Of a stretch of 64,000 nucleotides of DNA, positions 21,601-33,600 are shown piece after piece; within the stretch, counting starts at the first letter, position 1, and every line of letters begins with the position of its first letter. The notes below the pieces were generated by a model. That model was not told the DNA's origin and did no database searches. It saw only the letters and a list, made by a program, of their open reading frames with translations. The translations under genes and the position numbers were made by a program. The stretch covers positions 1,128,501 through 1,192,500 of the forward strand of contig NC_135187.1 in the NCBI RefSeq assembly GCF_041146795.1. Reading direction: 5' to 3'. Source of the DNA: Maylandia zebra. Taxonomy: Eukaryota > Chordata > Actinopteri > Cichliformes > Cichlidae.

Positions 21601-24600
21601 GGGTGTTGTTGTTTTTGTTGTTGAGGAAGCTGTGGTTGTTGTTGGGGCAGCTGTAGTTGTTGTTGGTGAAGCTGTGGTTGTTGTGGCCTCAGTTGTGGTT
21701 GTTGTTGGAGCAGCTGTAGTTGTTGTTGGAGCAGCTGCAGTTGTGGCCACAGTTGTTGTTGTTGTTGGAGCAGTTGTGGTTGAGGGTGTTGTTGTTTTTG
21801 TTGTTGAGGAAGCTGTGGTTGTTGTTGGGGCAGCTGTAGTTGTTGTTGGAGCAGCTGTAGTTGTTGTTGGAGCAGCTGTGGTTGTGGCCACAGTTGTGGT
21901 TGTTGTTGGAGCAGCTGTAGTTGTTGTTGGAGCAGCTGCAGTTGTGGCCACAGTTGTGGTTGTTGTTGGAACAGCTGTAGTTGTTGTTGGAGCAGCTGTG
22001 GTTGAGGGAGTTGTTGTTGTTGTTGTTGTTGAGGAAGTTGTGGTTGTTGTTGGGGCAGCTGTAGTTGTTGTTGGAGCAGCTGTGGTTGAGGGAGTTGTTG
22101 TTGTTGTTGTTGTTGGTGGCAAAGCTGTGGTTGTTGTTTGAGCAGCTGTAGTTGTTGTTGGCGAAGCTGTGGTTGTTGTGGCCTCAGTTGTGGTTGTTGT
22201 TGGAGCAGTTGTGGTTGTTGTTGGAGCAGCTGTAGTTGTTGTTGGAACAGCTGCAGTTGTGGCCACAGTTGTGGTTGTTGTTGAAGCAGCTGTGGTTGTT
22301 GTTGGAGCATCTGCAGTTGTGGCCAAAGTTGTGGTTGTTGTTGGAGCAGTTGTGGTTGTTGTTGGCGAAGCTGTGGTTGTTGTGGCCTCAGTTGTGGTTG
22401 TTGTTGGAGCAGTTGTAGTTGTTGTTGGCGAACCTGTGGTTGTTGTTGGAGCAGTTGTGGTTGTTGTTGGAACAGCTGTAGTTGTTGTTGGAGCAGCTGT
22501 GGTTGAGGGAGTTGTTGTTGTTGTTGTTGTTGTTGTTGAGGAAGCTGTGGTTGTTGTTGGGGCAGCTGTGGTTGTTGTTGGTGCAGTTGTGGCTGTTGTT
22601 AGGGCGGCAGTTGTGGTTGGAGCAGTTGTAGTTGTTGTTGGAGCAGCTGTAGTTGTTGTTGGAGCAGTTGTGGTTCTTGTTGGAACAGCTGTAGTTGTTG
22701 TTGGAGCAGCTGTGGTTGAGGGAGTTGTTGTTGTTGTTGTTGAGGAAGCTGTGGTTGTTGTTGGGGCAGCTGTGGTTGTTGTTGGTGCAGTTGTGGCTGT
22801 TGTTAGGGCGGCAGTTGTGGTTGGAGCAGTTGTAGTTGTTGTTGGAGCAGCTGTAGTTGTTGTTGGAGCAGCTGTGGTTGAGGGTGTTGTTGTTGTTGTT
22901 GGTGGCAAAGCTGTGGTTGTTGTTTGAGCAGTTGTGGCTGTTGTTAGGGCGGCAGTTGTGGTTGGAGCAGTTGTAGTTGTTGTTGGAGCAGCTGTAGTTG
23001 TTGTTGGAGCAGCTGTGGTTGAGGGTGTTGTTGTTGTTGTTGTTGGTGGCAAAGCTGTGGTTGTTGTTTGAGCAGCTGTAGTTGTTGTTGGCGAAGCTGT
23101 GGTTGTTGTGGCCTCAGTTGTGGTTGTTGTTGGAGCAGTTGTGGTTGTTGTTGGAACAGCTGTAGTTGTTGTTGGAGCAGCTGCAGTTGTGGCCACAGTT
23201 GTGGTTGTTGTTGGAACAGCTGTAGTTGTTGTTGGAGCAGCTGTGGTTGTTGTTGGTGCAGTTGTGGCTGTTGTTAGGGCGGCAGTTGTGGTTGGTACAG
23301 TTGTGGTTGTTGGAGCAGCAGTTGTTGTTGTTGGAGCACCTGTAGTTGAGGGTACAGTTGTAGTTTTTGTTGCTGTTGGGGAAGCTGTGGTTCTTGTTGG
23401 AGCAGCTGTAGTTGTTGTTGGAGCAGCTGTGGTTGAGGGTGTTGTTGTTGTTGGGGAAGCTGTGGTTGGTGTTGTTTGGGCAACGGTTGTGGTTGTTGTT
23501 GGAGCAGCTGTAGTTGTTGTTGGAGCAGCTGTGGTTGTTGTGGGTGCAGTTGTGGTAGTTGTTGGGGCGGCAGTTTTGGTTGTTGTTGGAACAGCTGTAG
23601 TTGTTGTTGGAGCACCTGTAGTTGATGGTGTAGTTGTTGTTGTTGTTGGAGCAGCTGTGGTTGAGAGTGTTGTTGTTTTTGTTGTTGAGGAAGCTGTGGT
23701 TGTTGTTGGAGCAGCTGTGGTTGAGGGTGTTGTTGTTTTTGTTGTTGAGGAAGCTGTGGTTGTTGTGGGTGCAGTTGTGGTAGTTGTTGGAGCAGCTGTG
23801 GTTGTTGTTTGAGCAGCTGTGGTTGAGGGTGTTGTTGTTTTTGTTGTTGAGGAAGCTGTGGTTGTTGTTGGGGCAGCTGTAGTTGTTGTTGGCGAAGCTG
23901 TGGTTGTTGTGGCCTCAGTTGTGGTTGTTGTTGGAGCAGTTGTGGTTGTTGTTGGAGCAGCTGTAGTTGTTGTTGGAGCAGCTGCAGTTGTGGCCACAGT
24001 TGTTGTTGTTGTTGGAGCAGCTGTGGTTGAGGGTGTTGTTGTTTTTGTTGTTGAGGAAGCTGTGGTTGTTGTTGGGGCAGCTGTAGTTGTTGTTGGAGTA
24101 GCTGTAGTTGTTGTTGGAGCAGCTGTGGTTGTGGCCACAGTTGTGGTTGTTGTAGAAGCAGCTGTGGTTGTTGTTGGAGCAGCTGCAGTTGTGGCCAAAG
24201 TTGTGGTTGTTGTTGGAGCAGTTGTGGTTGTTGTTGGCGAAGCTGTGGTTGTTGTGGCCTCAGTTGTGGTTGTTGTTGGAGCAGTTGTAGTTGTTGTTGG
24301 AGCAGCTGTGGTTGTTGTGGGTGCAGTTGTGGTAGTTGTTGGAGCAGCTGTGGTTGTTGTTGGAGCAGCTGTGGTTGAGGGTGTTGTTGTTTTTGTTGTT
24401 GAGGAAGCTGTGGTTGTTGTTGGGGCAGCTGTAGTTGTTTTTGGCGAAGCTGTGGTTGTTGTGGCCTCAGTTGTGGTTGTTGTTGGAGCAGTTGTGGTTG
24501 TTGTTGGAGCAGCTGTAGTTGTTGTTGGAGCAGCTGCAGTTGTGGCCACAGTTGTTGTTGTTGTTGGAGCAGCTGTGGTTGAGGGTGTTGTTGTTTTTGT

Positions 24601-27600
24601 TGTTGAGGAAGCTGTGGTTGTTGTTGGGGCAGCTGTAGTTGTTGTTGGAGCAGCTGTAGTTGTTGTTGGAGCAGCTGTGGTTGTGGCCACAGTTGTGGTT
24701 GTTGTTGGAACAGCTGTAGTTGTTGTTGGAGCAGCTGTGGTTGTTGTTGGGGCAGCTGTAGTTGTTGTTGGAGCAGCTGTGGTTGAGGGAGTTGTTGTTG
24801 TTGTTGTTGTTGAGGAAGTTGTGGTTGTTGTTGGGGCAGCTGTAGTTGTTGTTGGAGCAGCTGTGGTTGAGGGAGTTGTTGTTGTTGTTGTTGTTGTTGA
24901 GGAAGCTGTGATTGTTGTTTGGGCAGCTGTGGTTGTTGTTGGTGCAGTTGTGGCTGTTGTTAGGGCGGCAGTTGTGGTTGGAGCAGTTGTGGTTGTTGTT
25001 GGCGAAGCTGTGGTTGTTGTTGGAGCAGTTGTGGTTGTTGTTGGAACAGCTGTAGTTGTTGTTGGAGCAGCTGTGGTTGAGGGAGTTGTTGTTGTTCTTG
25101 TTGAGGAAGCTGTGGTTGTTGTTGGGGCAGCTGTGGTTGTTGTTGGTGGAGTTGTGGCTGTTGTTAGGGCGGCAGTTGTGGTTGGAGCAGTTGTAGTTGT
25201 TGTTGGAGCAGCTGTAGTTGTTGTTGGAGCAGCTGTGGTTGAGGGAGTTGTTGTTGTTGTTGGTGGCAAAGCTGTGGTTGTTGTTTGAGCAGTTGTGGCT
25301 GTTGTTAGGGCGGCAGTTGTGGTTGGAGCAGTTGTAGTTGTTGTTGGAGCAGCTGTAGTTGTTGTTGGAGCAGCTGTGGTTGAGGGTGTTGTTGTTGTTG
25401 TTGGTGGCAAAGCTGTGGTTGTTGTTTGAGCAGCTGTAGTTGTTGTTGGCGAAGCTGTGGTTGTTGTGGCCACAGTTGTGGTTGTTGTTGGAACAGCTGT
25501 AGTTGTTGTTGGAGCAGCTGTGGTTGTTGTTGGTGCAGTTGTGGCTGTTGTTAGGGCGGCAGTTGTGGTTGGTACAGTTGTGGTTGTGGTTGTTGGAGCA
25601 GCAGTTGTTGTTGTTGGAGCGCCTGTAGTTGAGGGTACAGTTGTAGTTTTTGTTGCTGTTGGGGAAGCTGTGGTTCTTGTTGGAGCAGCTGTAGTTGTTG
25701 TTGGAGCAGCTGTGGTTGAGGGTGTTGTTGTTGTTGGGGAAGCTGTGGTTGGTGTTGTTTGGGCAACGGTTGTGGTTGTTGTTGGAGCAGCTGTAGTTGT
25801 TGTTGGAGCAGCTGTGGTTGTTGTGGGTGCAGTTGTGGTAGTTGTTGGGGCGGCAGTTTTGGTTGTTGTTGGAACAGCTGTAGTTGTTGTTGGAGCACCT
25901 GTAGTTGATGGTGTAGTTGTTGTTTTTGTTGGAGCAGCTGTGGTTGAGGGTGTTGTTGTTTTTGTTGTTGAGGAAGCTGTGGTTGTTGTTGGAGCAGCTG
26001 TGGTTGAGGGTGTTGTTGTTTTTGTTGTTGAGGAAGCTGTGGTTGTTGTGGGTGCAGTTGTGGTAGTTGTTGGAGCAGCTGTGGTTGTTGTTTGAGCAGC
26101 TGTGGTTGAGGGTGTTGTTGTTTTTGTTGTTGAGGAAGCTGTGGTTGTTGTTGGGGCAGCTGTAGTTGTTGTTGGCGAAGCTGTGGTTGTTGTGGCCTCA
26201 GTTGTGGTTGTTGTTGGAGCAGTTGTGGTTGTTGTTGGAGCAGCTGTAGTTGTTGTTGGAGCAGCTGCAGTTGTGGCCACAGTTGTTGTTGTTGTTGGAG
26301 CAGCTGTGGTTGAGGGTGTTGTTGTTTTTGTTGTTGAGGAAGCTGTGGTTGTTGTTGGGGCAGCTGTAGTTGTTGTTGGAGTAGCTGTAGTTGTTGTTGG
26401 AGCAGCTGTGGTTGTGGCCACAGTTGTGGTTGTTGTAGAAGCAGCTGTGGTTGTTGTTGGAGCAGCTGCTGTTGTGGCCAAAGTTGTGGTTGTTGTTGGC
26501 GAAGCTGTGGTTGTTGTGGCCTCAGTTGTGGTTGTTGTTGGAGCAGTTGTAGTTGTTGTTGGAGCAGCTGTGGTTGTTGTGGGTGCAGTTGTGGTAGTTG
26601 TTGGAGCAGCTGTGGTTGTTGTTGGAGCAGCTGTGGTTGAGGGTGTTGTTGTTTTTGTTGTTGAGGAAGCTGTGGTTGTTGTTGGGGCAGCTGTAGTTGT
26701 TTTTGGCGAAGCTGTGGTTGTTGTGGCCTCAGTTGTGGTTGTTGTTGGAGCAGTTGTGGTTGTTGTTGGAGCAGCTGTAGTTGTTGTTGGAGCAGCTGCA
26801 GTTGTGGCCACAGTTGTTGTTGTTGTTGGAGCAGCTGTGGTTGAGGGTGTTGTTGTTTTTGTTGTTGAGGAAGCTGTGGTTGTTGTTGGGGCAGCTGTAG
26901 TTGTTGTTGGAGCAGCTGTAGTTGTTGTTGGAGCAGCTGTGGTTGTGGCCACAGTTGTGGTTGTTGTTGGAACAGCTGTAGTTGTTGTTGGAGCAGCTGT
27001 GGTTGTTGTTGGGGCAGCTGTAGTTGTTGTTGGAGCAGCTGTGGTTGAGGGAGTTGTTGCTGTTGTTGTTGTTGAGGAAGTTGTGGTTGTTGTTGGGGCA
27101 GCTGTAGTTGTTGTTGGAGCAGCTGTGGTTGAGGGAGTTGTTGTTGTTGTTGTTGTTGTTGAGGAAGCTGTGATTGTTGTTTGGGCAGCTGTGGTTGTTG
27201 TTGGTGCAGTTGTGGCTGTTGTTAGGGCGGCAGTTGTGGTTGGAGCAGTTGTGGTTGTTGTTGGCGAAGCTGTGGTTGTTGTTGGAGCAGTTGTGGTTGT
27301 TGTTGGAACAGCTGTAGTTGTTGTTGGAGCAGCTGTGGTTGAGGGAGTTGTTGTTGTTCTTGTTGAGGAAGCTGTGGTTGTTGTTGGGGCAGCTGTGGTT
27401 GTTGTTGGTGGAGTTGTGGCTGTTGTTATGGCGGCAGTTGTGGTTGGAGCAGTTGTAGTTGTTGTTGGAGCAGCTGTAGTTGTTGTTGGAGCAGCTGTGG
27501 TTGAGGGTGTTGTTGTTGTTGTTGGTGGCAAAGCTGTGGTTGTTGTTTGAGCAGTTGTGGCTGTTGTTAGGGCGGCAGTTGTGGTTGGAGCAGTTGTAGG

Positions 27601-30600
27601 TGTTGTTGGAGCAGCTGTAGTTGTTGTTGGAGCAACTGTGGTTGAGGGTGTTGTTGTTGTTGTTGGTGGCAAAGCTGTGGTTGTTGTTTGAGCAGCTGTA
27701 GTTGTTGTTGGCGAAGCTGTGGTTGTTGTGGCCTCAGTTGTGGTTGTTGTTGGAGCAGTTGTGGTTGTTGTTGGAGCAGCTGTAGTTGTTGTTGGAGCAG
27801 CTGCAGTTGTGGCCACAGTTGTTGTTGTTGTTGGAGCAGCTGTAGTTGTTGTTGGAACAGCTGCAGTTGTGGCCACAGTTGTGGTTGTTGTTGAAGCAGC
27901 TGTGGTTGTTGTTGGAGCAGCTGCAGTTGTGGCCAAAGTTGTGGTTGTTGTTGGAGCAGTTGTGGTTGTTGTCGGCGAAGCTGTGGTTGTTGTGGCCTCA
28001 GTTGTGGTTGTTGTTGGAGCAGTTGTAGTTGTTGTTGGCGAAGCTGTGGTTGTTGTTGGAGCAGTTGTGGTTGTTGTTGGAACAGCTGTAGTTGTTGTTG
28101 GAGCAGCTGTGGTTGAGGGAGTTGTTGTTGTTGTTGTTGTTGTTGTTGAGGAAGCTGTGGTTGTTGTTGGGGCAGCTGTGGTTGTTGTTGGTGCAGTTGT
28201 GGCTGTTGTTAGGGCGGCAGTTGTGGTTGGAGCAGTTGTAGTTTTTGTTGGAGCAGCTGTAGTTGTTGTTGGAGCAGCTGTGGTTGAGGGTGTTGTTGTT
28301 GTTGTTGGTGGCAAAGCTGTGGTTGTTGTTTGAGCAGTTGTGGCTGTTGTTAGGGCGGCAGTTGTGGTTGGAGCAGTTGTAGTTGTTGTTGGAGCAGCTG
28401 TAGTTGTTGTTGGAGCAGCTGTAGTTGTTGTTGGAGCAGCTGTGGTTGAGGGTGTTGTTGTTGTTGTTGGTGGCAAAGCTGTGGTTGTTGTTTGAGCAGC
28501 TGTAGTTGTTGTTGGCGAAGCTGTGGTTGTTGTGGCCTCAGTTGTGGTTGTTGTTGGAGCAGTTGTGGTTGTTGTTGGAGCAGCTGTAGTTGTTGTTGGA
28601 GCAGCTGCAGTTGTGGCCACAGTTGTTGTTGTTGTTGGAGCAGCTGTAGTTGTTGTTGGAACAGCTGCAGTTGTGGCCAAAGTTGTGGTTGTTGTTGAAG
28701 CAGCTGTGGTTGTTGTTGGAGCAGCTGCAGTTGTGGCCAAAGTTGTGGTTGTTGTTGGAGCAGCTGTGGTTGTTGTTGGAGCAGCTGCAGTTGTGGGTGC
28801 AGTTGTGGTAGTTGTTGGGGCGGCAGTTGTGGTTGTTGTTGGAGCAGCTGTGGTTGAGGGTGTTGTTGTTTTTGTTGTTGAGGAAGCTGTGGTTGTTGTT
28901 GGGGCAGCTGTAGTTGTTGTTGGAGCAGCTGTAGTTGTTGTTGGAGCAGCTGTGGTTGTGGCCACAGTTGTGGTTGTTGTAGAAGCAGCTGTGGTTGTTG
29001 TTGGAGCAGCTGCAGTTGTGGCCAAAGTTGTGGTTGTTGTTGGAGCAGTTGTGGTTGTTGTTGGCGAAGCTGTGGTTGTTGTGGCCTCAGTTGTGGTTGT
29101 TGTTGGAGCAGTTGTAGTTGTTGTTGGAGCAGCTGTGGTTGTTGTGGGTGCAGTTGTGGTAGTTGTTGGAGCAGCTGTGGTTGTTGTTGGAGCAGCTGTG
29201 GTTGAGGGTGTTGTTGTTTTTGTTGTTGAGGAAGCTGTGGTTGTTGTTGGGGCAGCTGTAGTTGTTGTTGGCGAAGCTGTGGTTGTTGTGGCCTCAGTTC
29301 TGGTTGTTGTTGGAGCAGTTGTGGTTGTTGTTGGAGCAGCTGTAGTTGTTGTTGGAGCAGCTGCAGTTGTGGCCACAGTTGTTGTTGTTGTTGGAGCAGC
29401 TGTGGTTGAGGGTGTTGTTGTTTTTGTTGTTGAGGAAGCTGTGGTTGTTGTTGGGGCAGCTGTAGTTGTTGTTGGAGCAGCTGTAGTTGTTGTTGGAGCA
29501 GCTGTGGTTGAGGGTGTTGTTGTTGTTGGGGAAGCTGTGGTTGGTGTTGTTTGGGCAACGGTTGTGGTTGTTGTTGGAGCAGCTGTAGTTGTTGTTGGAG
29601 CAGCTGTGGTTGTTGTGGGTGCAGTTGTGGTAGTTGTTGGGGCGGCAGTTTTGGTTGTTGTTGGAACAGCTGTAGTTGTTGTTGGAGCACCTGTAGTTGA
29701 TGGTGTAGTTGTTGTTGTTGTTGGAGCAGCTGTGGTTGAGGGTGTTGTTGTTTTTGTTGTTGAGGAAGCTGTGGTTGTTGTTGGAGCAGCTGTGGTTGAG
29801 GGTTTTGTTGTTTTTGTTGTTGAGGAAGCTGTGGTTTTTGTGGGTGCAGTTGTGGTAGTTGTTGGAGCAGCTGTGGTTGTTGTTGGAGCAGCTGTGGTTG
29901 AGGGTGTTGTTGTTTTTGTTGTTGAGGAAGCTGTGGTTGTTGTTGGGGCAGCTGTAGTTGTTGTTGGCGAAGCTGTGGTTGTTGTGGCCTCAGTTGTGGT
30001 TGTTGTTGGAGCAGTTGTGGTTGTTGTTGGAGCAGCTGTAGTTGTTGTTGGAGCAGCTGTAGTTGTTGTTGGAGCAGCTGTGGTTGTGGCCACAGTTGTG
30101 GTTGTTGTAGAAGCAGCTGTGGTTGTTGTTGGAGCAGCTGCAGTTGTGGCCAAAGTTGTGGTTGTTGTTGGAGCAGTTGTGGTTGTTGTTGGCGAAGCTG
30201 TGGTTGTTGTGGCCTCAGTTGTGGTTGTTGTTGGAGCAGTTGTAGTTGTTGTTGGAGCAGCTGTGGTTGTTGTGGGTGCAGTTGTGGTAGTTGTTGGAGC
30301 AGCTGTGGTTGTTGTTGGAGCAGCTGTGGTTGAGGGTGTTGTTGTTTTTGTTGTTGAGGAAGCTGTGGTTGTTGTTGGGGCAGCTGTAGTTGTTGTTGGC
30401 GAAGCTGTGGTTGTTGTGGCCTCAGTTGTGGTTGTTGTTGGAGCAGTTGTGGTTGTTGTTGGAGCAGCTGTAGTTGTTGTTGGAGCAGCTGCAGTTGTGG
30501 CCACAGTTGTTGTTGTTGTTGGAGCAGCTGTGGTTGAGGGTGTTGTTGTTTTTGTTGTTGAGGAAGCTGTGGTTGTTGTTGGGGCAGCTGTAGTTGTTGT

Positions 30601-33600
30601 TGGAGCAGCTGTAGTTGTTGTTGGAGCAGCTGTGGTTGTTGTTGGAGCAGCTGTGGTTGTGGCCACAGTTGTGGTTGTTGTTGGAGCAGTTGTAGTTGTT
30701 GTTGGAGCAGCTGTGGTTGTTGTGGGTGCAGTTGTGGTTGTTGTTGGAGCAGCTGTGGTTGTTGTTGGAGCAGCTGTGGTTGTGGCCACAGTTGTGGTTG
30801 TTGTTGGAGCAGTTGTAGTTGTTGTTGGAGCAGCTGTGGTTGTTGTGGGTGCAGTTGTGGTAGTTGTTGGAGCAGCTGTGGTTGTTGTTGGAGCAGCTGT
30901 AGTTGTTGTTGGAGCAGCTGCAGTTGTGGCCACAGTTGTTGTTGTTGTTGGAGCAGCTGTGGTTGAGGGTGTTGTTGTTTTTGTTGTTGAGGAAGCTGTG
31001 GTTGTTGTTGGGGCAGCTGTAGTTGTTGTTGGAGCAGCTGTAGTTGTTGTTGGAGCAGCTGTGGTTGTGGCCACAGTTGTGGTTGTTGTTGGAGCAGTTG
31101 TAGTTGTTTTTGGAGCAGCTGTGGTTGTTGTGGGTGCAGTTGTGGTAGTTGTTGGAGCAGCTGTGGTTGTTGTTGGAGCAGCTGTGGTTGAGGGTGTTGT
31201 TGTTTTTGTTGTTGAGGAAGCTGTGGTTGTTGTTGGGGCAGCTGTAGTTGTTGTTGGCGAAACTGTGGTTGTTGTGGCCTCAGTTGTGGTTGTTGTTGGA
31301 GCAGTTGTGGTTGTTGTTGGAGCAGCTGTAGTTGTTGTTGGAGCAGCTGCAGTTGTGGCCACAGTTGTTGTTGTTGTTGGAGCAGCTGTGGTTGAGGGTG
31401 TTGTTGTTTTTGTTGTTGAGGAAGCTGTGGTTGTTGTTGGGGCAGCTGTAGTTGTTGTTGGAGCAGCTGTAGTTGTTGTTGGAGCAGCTGCAGTTGTGGC
31501 CACAGTTGTGGTTGTTGTTGGAACAGCTGTAGTTGTTGTTGGAGCAGCTGTGGTTGAGGGAGTTGTTGTTGTTGTTGAGGAAGTTGTGGTTGTTGTTGGG
31601 GCAGCTGTAGTTGTTGTTGGAGCAGCTGTGGTTGAGGGAGTTGTTGTTGTTGTTGTTGAGGAAGTTGTGGTTGTTGTTGGGGCAGCTGTAGTTGTTGTTG
31701 GAGCAGCTGTGGTTGAGGGAGTTGTTGTTGTTGTTGTTGTTGAGGAAGCTGTGGTTGTTGTTGGGGCAGCTGTGGTTGTTGTTGGTGCAGTTGTGGCTGT
31801 TGCTAGGGCGGCAGTTGTGGTTGGAGCAGTTGTGGTTGTTGTTGGCGAAGCTGTGGTTGTTGTTGGAGCAGTTGTGGTTGTTGTTGGAACAGCTGTAGTT
31901 GTTGTTGGAGCAGCTGTGGTTGAGGGAGTTGTTGTTGTTGTTGTTGTTGTTGTTGAGGAAGCTGTGGTTGTTGTTGGGGCAGCTGTGGTTGTTGTTGGTG
32001 CAGTTGTGGCTGTTGTTAGGGCGGCAGTTGTTGTTGGAGCAGCTGTAGTTGTTGTTGGAGCAGTTGTGGTTGTTGTTGGAACAGCTGTAGTTGTTGTTGG
32101 AGCAGCTGTGGTTGAGGGAGTTGTTGTTGTTGTTGTTGTTGTTGAGGAAGCTGTGGTTGTTGTTGGGGCAGCTGTGGTTGTTGTTGGTGCAGTTGTGGCT
32201 GTTGTTAGGGCGGCAGTTGTGGTTGGAGCAGTTGTAGTTGTTGTTGGAGCAGCTGTAGTTGTTGTTGGAGCAGCTGCAGTTGTTGTGGGTGCAGTTGTGG
32301 TAGTTGTTGGGGCGGCAGTTGTGGTTGTTGTTGGAACAGCTGTAGTTGTTGTTGGAGCACCTGTAGTTGATGGTGTAGTTGTTGTTGTTGTTGGGGAAGC
32401 TGTGGTTGTTGTTGGAGCAGCTGTAGTTGTTGTTGGAGCAGCTGTGGTTGTTGTTGGAGCAGCTGTGGTTGTTGTGGGTGCAGTTGTGGTTGTTGTTGGA
32501 GCAGCTGTGGTTATAGTGGGTGCAGTTTTGGTAGTTGTTGGAGCAGCTGTACCTGTTGTGGGTGCAGCTGTGGTTGAGGGTGTTGTTGTTGTTGGGGAAG
32601 CTGTGGTTGGTGTTGGAGCAGCTGTGGTTGTTGTGGCCTCAGTTGTGGTTGTTGTTGGAGCAGTTGTAGTTGTTGTTGGAGCAGCTGTGGTTGTTGTGGG
32701 TGCAGTTGTGGTAGTTGTTGGAGCAGCTGTGGTTGTTGTTGGAGCAGCTGTGGTTGTTGTGGGTGCAGTTGTGGTTGTTGTTGGGGCAGCTGTAGTTGTT
32801 GTTGGCGAAGCTGTGGTTGTTGTGGCCTCAGTTGTGGTTGTTGTTGGAGCAGTTGTGGTTGTTGTTGGAGCAGCTGTAGTTGTTGTTGGAGCAGCTGCAG
32901 TTGTGGCCACAGTTGTTGTTGTTGTTGGAGCAGCTGTGGTTGAGGGTGTTGTTGTTTTTGTTGTTGAGGAAGCTGTGGTTGTTGTTGGGGCAGCTGTAGT
33001 TGTTGTTGGAGCAGCTGTAGTTGTTGTTGGAGCAGCTGTGGTTGTGGCCACAGTTGTGGTTGTTGTTGGAACAGCTGTAGTTGTTGTTGGAGCAGCTGCA
33101 GTTGTGGCCACAGTTGTGGTTGTTGTTGGAACAGCTGTAGTTGTTGTTGGAGCAGCTGTGGTTGTTGTTGGGGCAGCTGTAGTTGTTGTTGGAGCAGCTG
33201 TGGTTGAGGGAGTTGTTGTTGTTGTTGTTGTTGAGGAAGTTGTGGTTGTTGTTGGGGCAGCTGTAGTTGTTGTTGGAGCAGCTGTGGTTGAGGGAGTTGT
33301 TGTTGTTGTTGTTGTTGAGGAAGCTGTGGTTGTTGTTGGAGCAGCTGTGGTTGTTGTTGGTGCAGTTGTGGCTGTTGTTAGGGCGGCAGTTGTGGTTGGA
33401 GCAGTTGTAGTTGTTGTTGGAGCAGCTGTGGTTGAGGGTGTTGTTGTTGTTGTTGGTGGCAAAGCTGTGGTTGTTGTTTGAGCAGCTGTAGTTGTTGTTG
33501 GAGCAGCTGCAGTTGTGGCCACAGTTGTTGTTGTTGTTGGAGCAGCTGTGGTTGAAGGTGTTGTTGTTTTTGTTGTTGAGGAAGCTGTGGTTGTTGTTGG

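Noticed and set aside
10277..22141. 3,954-codon Val/Gly/Ala-rich plus-strand ORF and its shorter plus-strand relatives (for example 28523-33481 and 36302-42124)
   Set aside because: Antisense shadows of the Thr array: same 21-bp unit read on the other strand, no signal peptide or domain, and broken by stops in some copies, unlike the minus frame.
23068..23277. Cys/Ser/Gly-rich small ORFs resembling keratin-associated proteins
   Set aside because: Third plus frame of the array; composition follows from TGT/TGC words in the unit.
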